Of a DNA stretch of 64,000 nt, positions 25,586-35,080 are shown one piece after another (the first letter of the stretch is position 1; each line of letters begins with the position of its first letter). The notes below the pieces were generated by a model. It was not told where the DNA came from. It saw only the letters and a program-made list of their open reading frames with translations, and made no database searches. The translations under genes were made by a program, and so were the position numbers. This stretch comes from Bin52 sp965243345 (lineage in GTDB: Bacteria > Pseudomonadota > Alphaproteobacteria > Thalassobaculales > Thalassobaculaceae), in contig CBDEUR010000003.1 of NCBI GenBank assembly GCA_965243345.1, forward strand, positions 682,001-746,000. Reading direction: 5' to 3'.

Positions 25586-26710
25586 TCAGAAGCCGGCACC
25601 GCGGGCACCGACCGGCCAGATCGCTTCCACGGTTCCCTTGCGGATGCCGACGTACCAGTCGTGGAGATTGACCGTCGGGTCACAGTGACCCGGCACCAGG
25701 CGCAGCTTGTGTCCGAGCGCGAGTTCCGGGGCCTGCGGTCCCAGGGTCAACGTGCCGTGCTCGTCCGAGGCACCGACATAGGTGACGTCCTCGAGGCCTG
25801 CAGGCCGCGGCAGGCCCGAATCGACCGAGAACGCCTTGAGTCCCGCATCGACCACGGCGCGGTCGCGGGTGGGGCGGCTCATCACGGTTGCCAGCACGAA
25901 CAGGCTCTGGCCGAAGGTGCCGTCCTGCTCTCCATCGGCATCGAGATTGAGCTGGTAGTCGGCGTCCATGAAGCAGTACGACCCGGCCTGGATTTCGTTC
26001 CAGACCCCGGTTTCAGCCTCGAACGGGTAGGTTCCGGTTCCCGCACCTGTTACCAGCCGGCACGCGAGACCCGCCGCCTCGAGAGCGGTTACCGTCTCGC
26101 GCACCATGTCGGCCGCGTGCAGGATTGCCTGTCGTCGTTCCCCGTGGCCGCGGATGTGCTGCGCCCTGCCCTGGTAGGCCTGGAGACCCGCGAAGGTCAG
26201 TGCGGGCGCGGCCGCCACCTGCTGCGCCAGCGTGACCGCCGCCGCGCCGGGGCTGGTGCCACAGCGCCCGGCGCCGATGTCGATCTCGACCAGGACGTCG
26301 AGCTCGGTTCCGAACCGCCGGGCGGCCTCGCTCAGATCGGCGACGTTCCGCGCATCGTCGACACAGACCGCGATCCGTGCCTCGCGGGCGAGTGCGGCGA
26401 GCCGGTCGATCTTGCGCTGCCCGATGATCTGGTTCGACACCAGGACGTCCTGGATGCCCCCGGCGACCAGGACCTCGGCTTCGCCGACCTTCTGGCAGCA
26501 CTGTCCCACCGCGCCGGCGGCGACCTGGCGTCGCGCGATGTCGGCCGACTTGTGGGTCTTGGCATGGGGGCGATGCGCGATGCCGAGCGAGCGGACGGTT
26601 TCGGCCATGTGCGCGACATTGGCCTCGAACACGTCAAGATCGATGATCAGTGCAGGAGTGTCGACATCCTGCTCGGCCATGCCGATTTCTGCGGGTGGTC
26701 GCACGAACAT
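25586..26710 (-). CDS. PLP-dependent D-threonine aldolase / DSD1-like (alanine racemase fold)
   Basis: This 374-aa protein starts at the ATG at 26710 with GGAGGAG upstream. The N-terminal TPALIIDLDVFEANVAHM and the PLP-lysine region HRPHAKTHKS are typical of the DSD1/D-threonine aldolase group. The C-terminal metal-binding segment has HDWYVG preceded by VPGHCDPTVN, giving the His and Cys ligands of the zinc/manganese site. Members cleave D-beta-hydroxyamino acids or dehydrate D-serine. The substrate is not evident from context; it stands between sufE and meaB on the same strand, with gaps of 62 to 80 bp. Confidence 0.85.
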   Translation of the reverse strand: MFVRPPAEIGMAEQDVDTPALIIDLDVFEANVAHMAETVRSLGIAHRPHAKTHKSADIARRQVAAGAVGQCCQKVGEAEVLVAGGIQDVLVSNQIIGQRKIDRLAALAREARIAVCVDDARNVADLSEAARRFGTELDVLVEIDIGAGRCGTSPGAAAVTLAQQVAAAPALTFAGLQAYQGRAQHIRGHGERRQAILHAADMVRETVTALEAAGLACRLVTGAGTGTYPFEAETGVWNEIQAGSYCFMDADYQLNLDADGEQDGTFGQSLFVLATVMSRPTRDRAVVDAGLKAFSVDSGLPRPAGLEDVTYVGASDEHGTLTLGPQAPELALGHKLRLVPGHCDPTVNLHDWYVGIRKGTVEAIWPVGARGAGF

Positions 26711-26772
26711 GCCGGTCTCCTCCGCCGCGGGTTGTGTCTTCCCGACCGGTATACACCGCCGGTCCGTCGCGG

Positions 26773-27798
26773 TCAGTCGAATCCGCCACCGGGCATCGAT
26801 CCGAAGGCGGCAAGCACACGGGCGGCGGCCACCCGGGGCGGCACCCTGTTTTCGGCAACCGCCGGTTCGACCTGATCGAGAATCGCCCGGACCGACTTGT
26901 CGTGATCGAGTGCGTGCATCAGCTGGCCGCGAATGGTCGACCACATCCAGCGGACCCGCTGGACACGCCGCCGTTCGTCGAATTCGCCGGTTTCGCCGAG
27001 AGCGCGGCGATGGTCGCCGATCCGCTGCCAGACCGTTTCCAGTCCCGCCCCGGTCAGCGCACTGCAGGTCTCGACCGGCGGGCGCCATGCCGGGCTGGCG
27101 GGAGTGATGATCTCGAGTGCCCGGCGATACTCCACGGCCGCGCGCCCCGCCGCCTCCGTCATGGCGCCGTCGGCCTTGTTGATCGCGATCATGTCGACCA
27201 GTTCCAGCAGGCCCTTCTTGATGCCCTGGAGCTCGTCGCCGGCACCCGGCAGCATCAATGCGAGGAAGAAGTCGACCATCCCGGCGACCTCGGTCTCCGA
27301 CTGCCCGACCCCGACGGTTTCCACCAGGATCACGTCGAATCCGGCGGCCTCGCAGATCACCATGCTCTCGCGGGTCGCCTGGGCGACCCCGCCGAGCACG
27401 CCCGAGGTCGGCGACGGGCGGATATAGGCATCCGGATCGCGCCCGAGTTCCTGCATCCGGGTCTTGTCGCCCAGGATGGAGCCGCCGGTCCGTGAGCTGG
27501 TCGGATCGACGGCGAGCACCGCCACCCGATGCCCCGACCCGGTGAGCATCCGCCCGAAACCCTCGATGAAGGTGCTCTTGCCCACTCCCGGTACCCCGGT
27601 CACCCCGATCCGCGTTGCCGCGCCGGCATGGGGAAGCAGCGCGGTCAGCAGCTCGTCGGCGGCCCGCCGGTGGTCGGGGTGGCGGGACTCGACAAGGGTG
27701 ATGGCGCGGGCAAGCGTGGCGCGGTGACCGGCACGGACCGCGTCGGCGAGTGCCCCGGCATCCGCAAGCGCGATCCGGCGCGCGCCCGGGCCCGGCAT
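26773..27798 (-). CDS. meaB: Methylmalonyl-CoA mutase-associated GTPase MeaB
   Basis: This 341-aa G3E-family GTPase has Walker A GVTGVPGVGKST near residue 66, Walker B-type ETVGVGQSE, and the guanine motif NKAD near residue 215. MeaB chaperones methylmalonyl-CoA mutase, gating cofactor loading and protecting the radical enzyme. It lies 8 bp downstream of the large-subunit gene, clearly in the same operon. The length and the C-terminal dimerisation arm match the family. Confidence 0.95.
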   Translation of the reverse strand: MPGPGARRIALADAGALADAVRAGHRATLARAITLVESRHPDHRRAADELLTALLPHAGAATRIGVTGVPGVGKSTFIEGFGRMLTGSGHRVAVLAVDPTSSRTGGSILGDKTRMQELGRDPDAYIRPSPTSGVLGGVAQATRESMVICEAAGFDVILVETVGVGQSETEVAGMVDFFLALMLPGAGDELQGIKKGLLELVDMIAINKADGAMTEAAGRAAVEYRRALEIITPASPAWRPPVETCSALTGAGLETVWQRIGDHRRALGETGEFDERRRVQRVRWMWSTIRGQLMHALDHDKSVRAILDQVEPAVAENRVPPRVAAARVLAAFGSMPGGGFD

Positions 27799-27806
27799 CC
27801 CGCCGG

Positions 27807-29957
27807 CTACCCGGCGTCGACCGCGGCTTCCAGTCGATCGAGGAGGTCGAGCGCCGCCTCGGCGATCATGGTGCCGGGGGGGAAGATCGCGGCGGCTCCT
27901 GCCGCCAGCAGATCGTCGACATCGTTCGGCGGGATCACGCCGCCCACGACGATCATGATGTCGTCGCGCCCGTGTTCGTGCAGGTGATCCCGCAGTTCCG
28001 GCACCAGTGTCAGGTGGCTGGCGGCAAGCGAACTGGCGCCGATGATGTGGACGTCGTTCTCGACCGCCTGGCGGGCTGCTTCTTCCGGGGTCTGGAACAG
28101 CGGACCGATGTCGACGTCGAACCCGAGGTCGGCAAAGGCACTGGCGATCACCTTCTGTCCGCGGTCATGGCCATCCTGGCCCATCTTGGCGATCAGGATC
28201 CGCGGTCGCCGGCCCTCCCGGCGCTCGAACCGGGCAGCGCGCTCGAGTACCCGCGCCGCGGCCCCGGCATCGGTGCCGACCTCCCCGGCATAGATGCCGG
28301 ATACCGTGCGCGTCCGTGCCACGTGTCTTCCCCACACCTTCTCCAGCGCATCGGACATCTCGCCGACCGTCGCCATGGTGCGCGACGCCTCGACGGCCAG
28401 GTCGAGCAGGTTGCCGTCACCGGTCCCGGCAGAGCGGGTGAGGCGGTCGAGTGCCCCGTCCACGGCGGACTGGTCGCGTTCTGCGCGCAGCCGCTCGAGC
28501 TTCTCGATCTGCTGGCGACGCACAGCGGCGTTGTCGACCTTCAGAACCTCGATCGGGTCGTCATCGTCCGTGCGGTAGCAGTTGACCCCGACGATGGTCT
28601 GGCGCCCCGAGTCGATTCGGGCCTGGGTACGTGCAGCCGCCTCCTCGATACGCATCTTCGGAATACCGGCCTCGATGGCCTTCGCCATGCCACCGAGTTC
28701 CTCCACCTCGTCGATGTGGGCGAGCGCGCGGGCCGCGAGATCGTGTGTCAGCCGCTCGACATAGTAGGAGCCGCCCCACGGATCGATCACCGAGCAGATG
28801 CCGGTTTCCTGCTGGATCAGCAGCTGGGTATTCCGTGCGATGCGCGCACTGAAGTCGGTCGGCAGCGCGAGCGCCTCGTCGAGAGCGTTGGTGTGCAGCG
28901 ACTGGGTATGCCCGTGGGTCGCGGCGAGGGCCTCGACGCAGGTCCGGGTCACGTTGTTGAACACGTCCTGGGCAGTGAGGCTCCAGCCGCTGGTCTGGCA
29001 GTGGGTGCGCAGCGACAGCGACCGCGCGTCCTGCGGATCGAACTGTTTCATCAGCCGTGCCCAGAGCAGCCGTGCCGCGCGCATCTTGGCGATTTCCATG
29101 AAGAAGTTCATGCCGATCGCCCAGAAGAAGGAGAGGCGCGGCGCGAAGGAGTCGATGTCGAGGCCCGCGTCGACCCCGGCCCTGACGTACTCGATGCCGT
29201 CGGCGAGCGTGTAGGCGAGTTCCAGGTCGGCGGTCGCCCCGGCCTCCTGCATGTGATAGCCGGAAATGCTGATCGAGTTGAACCGCGGCATCCGCGCCGA
29301 GGTGTGGGCAAAGATGTCGGAGATGATCCGCATCGATGCCGCCGGAGGATAGATGTAGGTATTCCTGACCATGAACTCCTTGAGGATGTCGTTCTGGATG
29401 GTCCCGGCCAGTGCCTGTCTCGGCACACCCTGTTCCTCGGCGGCGTGGATGTAGTGGGCCAGCACGGGCAGGACCGCACCGTTCATGGTCATCGAGACGC
29501 TCATCCGGTCGAGCGGAATACCGTCGAACAGTTCGCGCATGTCGAGGATGGAGTCGATCGCGACACCGGCCATGCCGACGTCGCCGGCGACCCGCGGGTG
29601 ATCGGAGTCATAGCCGCGGTGGGTTGCGAGGTCGAACGCGACCGACAACCCCTTCTGGCCGGCCGCCAGGTTGCGCCGGTAGAACGCGTTCGAGTCGGCG
29701 GCCGTCGAGTAGCCCGCGTACTGGCGTATGGTCCAGGGTCGTGTCGCGTACATGGTCGGGTAGGGGCCGCGCAGGAACGGGGCGATGCCGGGCCAGCCGC
29801 CCAGGAAGTCGAGCCCCCGGGTGTCTTCCTCGGTGTACAGCGGCTTGAGTTCGATCCCTTCCGGCGTGGTCCACCGGCCGTTTCCGGCAGGCGGCGGACC
29901 CGGTTCGGCGTCGGGGCCGCGAAGGGGCAGGGTGCTGAAGTCGGGCAGGACGCTCAT
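27807..29957 (-). CDS. scpA: Methylmalonyl-CoA mutase, large (catalytic) subunit
   Basis: This 716-aa protein converts (R)-methylmalonyl-CoA to succinyl-CoA with adenosylcobalamin. The catalytic barrel includes TMYATRPWTIRQYAGYSTA and the substrate-contacting YHMQEAG. The C-terminal domain, from about residue 580, carries the cobalamin motif GQDGHDRGQKVI (D-x-H-x-x-G) and IIGASSLAASHL. The length is normal. It overlaps the small-subunit gene by 4 bases and is followed by meaB. It serves propionate and branched-chain catabolism, or the ethylmalonyl-CoA pathway. Confidence 0.97.
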   Translation of the reverse strand: MSVLPDFSTLPLRGPDAEPGPPPAGNGRWTTPEGIELKPLYTEEDTRGLDFLGGWPGIAPFLRGPYPTMYATRPWTIRQYAGYSTAADSNAFYRRNLAAGQKGLSVAFDLATHRGYDSDHPRVAGDVGMAGVAIDSILDMRELFDGIPLDRMSVSMTMNGAVLPVLAHYIHAAEEQGVPRQALAGTIQNDILKEFMVRNTYIYPPAASMRIISDIFAHTSARMPRFNSISISGYHMQEAGATADLELAYTLADGIEYVRAGVDAGLDIDSFAPRLSFFWAIGMNFFMEIAKMRAARLLWARLMKQFDPQDARSLSLRTHCQTSGWSLTAQDVFNNVTRTCVEALAATHGHTQSLHTNALDEALALPTDFSARIARNTQLLIQQETGICSVIDPWGGSYYVERLTHDLAARALAHIDEVEELGGMAKAIEAGIPKMRIEEAAARTQARIDSGRQTIVGVNCYRTDDDDPIEVLKVDNAAVRRQQIEKLERLRAERDQSAVDGALDRLTRSAGTGDGNLLDLAVEASRTMATVGEMSDALEKVWGRHVARTRTVSGIYAGEVGTDAGAAARVLERAARFERREGRRPRILIAKMGQDGHDRGQKVIASAFADLGFDVDIGPLFQTPEEAARQAVENDVHIIGASSLAASHLTLVPELRDHLHEHGRDDIMIVVGGVIPPNDVDDLLAAGAAAIFPPGTMIAEAALDLLDRLEAAVDAG

Positions 29958-31969
29958 GGCAGGGTCATCCCGAGGTCGGTTGCAAGTCGGGTCAGTGTGG
30001 CGAGCATGTCATCGCCGGCATGGATGAAGACGTCGACACCGGACGAGCGCAGTGCCGCCCCGTCCTTGCCGGGTCGGCCGGCAAGCAGCACTCTCGCGGC
30101 TCCCGACGCCTTCAGGCCGGAGGCGGCCCCGGCAGCCGAGGTGGCGTAGACCGAGTCGGACGAGCACAGCACCACGAGGTCCACATCGTGTGCGGCAAGC
30201 GTGTTGCCCGCCTGTTCCGCGACCTCGACCGGAACCTCGATCGCTCCGATCCCGGCGGTGGCGAGGTAGCTCTTCGCGAACACGCTGCGCTCGGTGTACT
30301 CCGCCGGTGTACCCAGCTGGACCAGCAGGGCGGTCGGACGCCGGCCACGGCGGACCTGCCAGCGGTCGCTTGCATCGCGCAGCGCCTCGAAGGCCTCCCC
30401 GAGCCGATGCTGGTTCACCGCGGTCATGATCGCGGGCTCGCCACGAAACGGTGTCAGCAGTGCGGCGAGATCCGCGCCCGCGGCCGCGGCCCTGACAAGT
30501 GCTTCGGGACCGCGGCCTTCCGGGAGACCGCGCCGGAGTGTGGCGCTGACCGGCGCGGGCGCCGCCACCTCGGCCAGCGGGACGGCGGCCTCGTCGAGGT
30601 CGGGAAACCGCGAGACCCCGGTCACCACGTCACTGCCGCGTGCAAGCGCGCCGAGGCGCTGCTCCCATGCCTGCTCGAGCAGGGTCGTGACCCGACCCTC
30701 CGCAAGCGCACGGGCCATGCCTCCGCTTCCCTCCAGGTCCTGGAACAGCGACCAGGCCTGCTCGGCATAGTCGCTTGTGAGCCGTTCGGCAAAGTACGAA
30801 CCGCCGGCCGGATCCGCGACCCTGGCAAGCCCGGATTCGCGCATCAGGATCGTCTGGGTGTTGCGCGCGATACGCCGGGCGCGGGCTTCCGGCACCCCCA
30901 GGGCATGCGAGTAGGGCAGCACCGTCACGCTGTCCGCGCCACCCACTGCCGCGGCGAGGCAACCCGCGGTGGCGCGCAGGGCATTCACCCATGCATCGCG
31001 CCGGCTCATCATCCGCGCCGCGGTGGTCGCGGCCAGGGTCGTGATCCGCGCCTGCGTTCCGCCGCCGGACGCCTCGATGACCCGCGCCCAGATCCGGCGC
31101 AGGGCGCGCAGCTTGGCTATCGCCTGGAACACGTCGGTGCCCACCGAGAGGCAGAACCCGACCTGGCGGGCGGCGTCGTCGACCGACATGCCGGCATCGG
31201 TGAGCGCGCGCAGGTAGGCCACACCGGTCGCGACGGCGAACGCGATATCCTGGGTTTCGGTGGCACCGGCCGCGTGATAGGCGCTCGTGTCGATCTCGAT
31301 CGCGCGCATGCCGGGCAGATGGTCCGCGCACCAGCGTGCGAGTTCGCAGGTCGCCTCCAGCTGGTCGGCCACCGGTTCCGGCAGCCGTCCGTCGCGTGCG
31401 AGGCCTGTGAGCGGATCGGCTCCGAGCGAGCCCGTCAGGCTCGAGGGCGGCACGCCCTGGCGATCGGCGCAGGCGAGGAGCTGTGCTGCCGCAGCCGGCG
31501 TCGATGCTCCGGCCCGCAGCCCGATCGCAATCGCGGCGAGGTTGACGCCGTGCAACAGCACCAGCCAGTCCTCGGGCGAGCGCAGCACGATGCCATCGCC
31601 GCCGCGCTCGGCCGCCTCCCCGCGCCGGGCTCCCGAATCGAGTCCGAGCAGCACCGCATGGGCGCCGCCTTCGACATCGGCGCGGATATCGGCATTGCCT
31701 TGCGACGGGTCGGGATGGCAGTGCAGCTGGCGAATGTCCCAGCGGTCGCGACCATCCGGACACGGGATGGCCGCCCGCGCGGCAGCCGCGCCCGGGGTCA
31801 GGTCATCCGCGCGGTACAGCAGCTTCAGTGTCACACCCTCGGGCGTATCGGTCGCAAGCGTCTCCTCGACCCGTCGTCCGCGCAGCGCCCTGGTCGCAAG
31901 TTCTTCCCACTCTGCCCGGTCGGGTGCCGCGAAACCGTCGGCAAGCGGTATGTCGGGTCCGGCGCTCAT
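29954..31969 (-). CDS. mutA: Methylmalonyl-CoA mutase, small subunit
   Basis: This 671-aa protein resembles the large subunit (TLKLLYRADD, YHAAGATETQDIAFA, RIARNTQTILMRESG) but is degenerate. In the C-terminal domain the cobalamin histidine motif is absent: VQLGTPAEYTERSVFAKSYL stands where the catalytic subunit has D-x-H-x-x-G. It is thus the non-catalytic partner of a heterodimeric mutase. The stop and the start of the large subunit overlap (ATGA). Confidence 0.94.
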   Translation of the reverse strand: MSAGPDIPLADGFAAPDRAEWEELATRALRGRRVEETLATDTPEGVTLKLLYRADDLTPGAAAARAAIPCPDGRDRWDIRQLHCHPDPSQGNADIRADVEGGAHAVLLGLDSGARRGEAAERGGDGIVLRSPEDWLVLLHGVNLAAIAIGLRAGASTPAAAAQLLACADRQGVPPSSLTGSLGADPLTGLARDGRLPEPVADQLEATCELARWCADHLPGMRAIEIDTSAYHAAGATETQDIAFAVATGVAYLRALTDAGMSVDDAARQVGFCLSVGTDVFQAIAKLRALRRIWARVIEASGGGTQARITTLAATTAARMMSRRDAWVNALRATAGCLAAAVGGADSVTVLPYSHALGVPEARARRIARNTQTILMRESGLARVADPAGGSYFAERLTSDYAEQAWSLFQDLEGSGGMARALAEGRVTTLLEQAWEQRLGALARGSDVVTGVSRFPDLDEAAVPLAEVAAPAPVSATLRRGLPEGRGPEALVRAAAAGADLAALLTPFRGEPAIMTAVNQHRLGEAFEALRDASDRWQVRRGRRPTALLVQLGTPAEYTERSVFAKSYLATAGIGAIEVPVEVAEQAGNTLAAHDVDLVVLCSSDSVYATSAAGAASGLKASGAARVLLAGRPGKDGAALRSSGVDVFIHAGDDMLATLTRLATDLGMTLP

Positions 31970-32020
31970 GGCCCGTGCTCCGGTCGGGATGTCCGGAAGC
32001 GATGCATGCCCGCCGCCCGC

Positions 32021-33337
32021 TCAGTCCTCGCCGGCGGGCATGTCGGGTCCGCGTTGCCCGGCCAGAGGATCGCGCGCCGGAACCGTGATGTCGGCGGCCG
32101 CGTGGTGCAGGGAGCGTGACGACTCGTCCATTTCGGTCTGCGCGATGTTGCGGCCGAAGGCGCTGATCACCGGTATCTCGTGTTCCTCGAGCGGCCGCAT
32201 GCGGGGCTTGCGGGCCAGTGCCGCCTCGATGAAGGGTGCCAGTTCGGCCGTTTTCCGGGCCTCGAGCTCGGCTTCCCGCTCCTTGAAGTGCGGCATCACC
32301 TCGGCGGCGAACAGCTCCATCGCCTCGCAGATGTGCTCGTGGCGGTTCTTCCCGCCCTGCTGGATGAAGATGACCTGGTCGACCCCGGCGTCGGCAAACT
32401 CCTGCAGGTGGTCGCGCACCTCGTCCGGAGTGCCGATGCCGCTGCCCTTGCCGACGTCGTCCATGCTTTCGCGTGCTCGTTCGAACTGCTCCCACAACGG
32501 GGTCACCCCCGGCTGGTGGTCGCCGAAGACGTAGTAGTGGCCCAGCGAGTACCCGAAGTAGCGGAATCCGTCGGCACCGCGGCGTTTCGCCTCGTCTGCA
32601 TCGTGATGCACCGAGAACCCGGTGCACATGGCGATGTTGGCGTTGACCGAGTGGCCGATCGGAACACACTCGTCCGACCTGATGATCGCGTAGTACTGAT
32701 CCACCCACTGGCGTGCGACCTGCGGGTTGACGAAGGCGAAGGTCAGTGCACCGATCCCGGCGCGGGCGGCGGCGTGGATGGTCTCCATGCGCGAACAGGC
32801 AACCCACAGCGGCGGATGCGGTTGCTGGTAGGGCTTGGGCAGCACGTTCCTGCACGGCATCGAGAAGAACCGGCCCTCGAAACCGGGGTAGGGTTCCATG
32901 GTCATCATGTTGGCCGATTGTTCGGTTGCCTCGGCCCACATCGCCTTCTTGTCTTCCATGGTCACGCCGAAGGCGTCCATCTCGACCCGCGACGAACTCT
33001 CCCCGGTACCCCAGTCGACCCGGCCATGGCTGACCAGGTCGAGTGTCGCGATCCGCTCCGCGACCCGGGCCGGGTGGTTGTACGGCGGCGGCGAGAGCAC
33101 CACGGCGTGGCCGAGCCGGATCTGTTTCGTGTTCCGGGCGCAGGCTGCCAGGAACACCTCCGGCGCCGAGGAATGGGAGTATTCCTCGAGGAAGTGGTGC
33201 TCGTTCTCCCAGACGTAGTCGAACCCCAGGCGATCGGCGAGTTCGACCTGCTCGATCGCCTCGTGCAGCAGGTCGTAGTCTGATCTTTCCGTCCAGCTTC
33301 GCGGCAGCTGGTGTTCGTAGAGAAGTCCGAACTTCAT
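32021..33337 (-). CDS. LLM-class flavin-dependent oxidoreductase (luciferase-like monooxygenase)
   Basis: This 438-aa protein starts MKFGLLYEHQLPRSWTE. Segments characteristic of the bacterial-luciferase-like fold are visible: DFVWENEHHFLEEYSHSSAP-type region near residue 45, RIRLGHAVVLSP-type strand, and GRVDWGTGESSSRVEMDAFG near residue 110. The C-terminal DEVRDHLQEFADAGVDQVIF is the usual TIM-barrel end. These enzymes use reduced FMN to oxidise organic substrates. It lies upstream of the mutase operon with a 51-bp gap and downstream of an MFS gene. The substrate is unknown. Confidence 0.88.
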   Translation of the reverse strand: MKFGLLYEHQLPRSWTERSDYDLLHEAIEQVELADRLGFDYVWENEHHFLEEYSHSSAPEVFLAACARNTKQIRLGHAVVLSPPPYNHPARVAERIATLDLVSHGRVDWGTGESSSRVEMDAFGVTMEDKKAMWAEATEQSANMMTMEPYPGFEGRFFSMPCRNVLPKPYQQPHPPLWVACSRMETIHAAARAGIGALTFAFVNPQVARQWVDQYYAIIRSDECVPIGHSVNANIAMCTGFSVHHDADEAKRRGADGFRYFGYSLGHYYVFGDHQPGVTPLWEQFERARESMDDVGKGSGIGTPDEVRDHLQEFADAGVDQVIFIQQGGKNRHEHICEAMELFAAEVMPHFKEREAELEARKTAELAPFIEAALARKPRMRPLEEHEIPVISAFGRNIAQTEMDESSRSLHHAAADITVPARDPLAGQRGPDMPAGED

Positions 33338-33352
33338 CCGCGGGATCCCCTG

Positions 33353-34537
33353 TCAGTCATCACCGCCGGCGGCGGTTTCGAGTGCGGTGCGTTGCCTGCC
33401 GGGCAGGGTGGCGACGGCAAGCGTGATGATCACCGCGGCCCCGGCCGCGATCGTGAACATGATGGGAAAGCCGCCGCCGTTGTCGTACAGCCAGGAGATC
33501 GACGGGACCGCGGCGGCAGACACGGTGAACGACAGCACGTACTTCACCGAAAACACCCGGCCCCGCCACGCATCCGGCGTGTGGCGGGCGATCAGGGTAT
33601 CGTTGATCGGGATCTGTCCGAACACCATCACCATCACCAGCACCGCGATCGCGACCATCATCCAGCCTTCGGAGTTGATGGCGGCATAAAGCGCGATCGC
33701 CTGTCCTGCCATGAGGCCGAGGAAGATCGGCTTGATGGCGAACCGGTCGATGGCGCGTCCGACCACGACCTGGGTGAAGGCTGCCGCGGCGTAGACCAGG
33801 GACGCGATGGCGCCGACCTCGGTGGCGGACAGCGCGTAGATGGCGAGGCGGTCGTCGAGCACCTTCGGCATCGAGACCGTCATCGCGTTGAAGATGAAGC
33901 CGCCGATGGTGGTAGTGATGAAGACCACCGCCAGGACACGCTTCCAGTCGAGCGACGGCGACGCGTCGCGCTTGCGTGCTGCGTCACCGGCAAGCCGGTC
34001 GGTGCGGGTCAGGCGGGTCCAGCCGATGCCGATAACGATCGAGACCACGCCCGCGGTCAGGAACGCCTCGCGCCAGCCGGCGAAATCGGCGAACAGGCCG
34101 ATGGAAATCGCCGAGGCGGCGACGCCCATGTTGCCCCAGACCCCGTTTACCCCGATGCGGCGACCGACATCGCCGCCGCCGCGGGCAACCATTGCAAGGC
34201 CGACCGGGTGGTAGATGGCGGCAAACATGCCGACCAGGGTCAGCGTCACCGCGATGTGCCACGACTCGGTGACCAGGCCGGTCAGGATCATCGCGCCTCC
34301 GATGCCGATGAAGAAGATCGACATCATGATCTCGCGGCTGAACCGGTCGGCGAGCCACCCGGCCGGGAGCGAGAACGCACCGAACGCGATGAAGCTGCCG
34401 GTTGCGAGCGTGAGCAGTTCCCCGTACCCGGCGCCCAGGTCCGCGGCCGCCAGCGCAGCCACCGCCGGGAACATCAGCATGAACAGATGATCGATCGCAT
34501 GTCCGACGTTCAGGTAGAGGAATCGTGTTCCGGTCAT
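33353..34537 (-). CDS. Major facilitator superfamily transporter
   Basis: This 394-aa protein starts at the ATG at 34537 behind GGGGAG; the frame extends to 34630 without support. About 12 hydrophobic segments are present. The loop motif PAGWLADRFSREIMM between helices 2 and 3 is the MFS signature. The extended loop DAARKRDASPSLDWKRV separates the halves. The N-terminal FLYLNVGHAIDHLFMLMFPAV resembles fosmidomycin-resistance/cyanate-type permeases. It lies 15 bp upstream of the LLM gene on the same strand; the two may handle the same compound. Confidence 0.86.
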   Translation of the reverse strand: MTGTRFLYLNVGHAIDHLFMLMFPAVAALAAADLGAGYGELLTLATGSFIAFGAFSLPAGWLADRFSREIMMSIFFIGIGGAMILTGLVTESWHIAVTLTLVGMFAAIYHPVGLAMVARGGGDVGRRIGVNGVWGNMGVAASAISIGLFADFAGWREAFLTAGVVSIVIGIGWTRLTRTDRLAGDAARKRDASPSLDWKRVLAVVFITTTIGGFIFNAMTVSMPKVLDDRLAIYALSATEVGAIASLVYAAAAFTQVVVGRAIDRFAIKPIFLGLMAGQAIALYAAINSEGWMMVAIAVLVMVMVFGQIPINDTLIARHTPDAWRGRVFSVKYVLSFTVSAAAVPSISWLYDNGGGFPIMFTIAAGAAVIITLAVATLPGRQRTALETAAGGDD

Positions 34538-35080
34538 TCGTCGTCTCCCCGGCACGGACAATGGTCTCGCGGAACGGGCTGGTGCAGGTGCAGCATAAAC
34601 CAGAACGCGCGGTGCCGGAACTCCGGGCACCGGTCCGATGCGGGCGGTGCCGGAACGGGTCGGCTGCCGGGTCCGCAGGTGCCGTCATCGCCCCGGCTGC
34701 CGGCCGGGGCACGGGGCAGCCCGCGGTGTCGCGTGATCATCGGGAAGCCGGCCCACGGACGCGGGACGGCATCAATGATCTCCGGAGACGATACCCGACG
34801 CGGGTGCATCACGGACGCGCCGCGCCGGCCACAGGCGTCTCCGGGCGGCCTGGCCGCACAGAAGCGGGCGTGACGGTGGCGATCGGCGAACCCGGTACCC
34901 GCAGAACGGCGTCACGCCTTGTCGTCCGACCGGGTTCGGGACGCCTGACCGGGAGACGGGCGCACGCGGCCTCCGGCGAGGTCGCCAACGTCCCTGAGCC
35001 GTTCCGGTCGCCTGCCGGGCCGTGGCACCGTTCGAACCGGGAAACCCGGTGCCCGGCGCCGTACCCGTTCCGGGTCGGGA
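34538..35080. other. Intergenic region, no gene recognised
   Basis: These 543 bases lie between the MFS gene start and the thiolase stop. A long plus-strand open frame (34525-35097) is arginine- and proline-rich with no family resemblance, and I regard it as a GC-rich artefact. The MFS promoter is presumably here. I saw no repeat or stem-loop worth naming. Confidence 0.5.

Noticed and set aside
27750..30149. A 799-codon open frame on the plus strand across the mutase genes
   Set aside because: It is antisense to the unmistakable methylmalonyl-CoA mutase large subunit.
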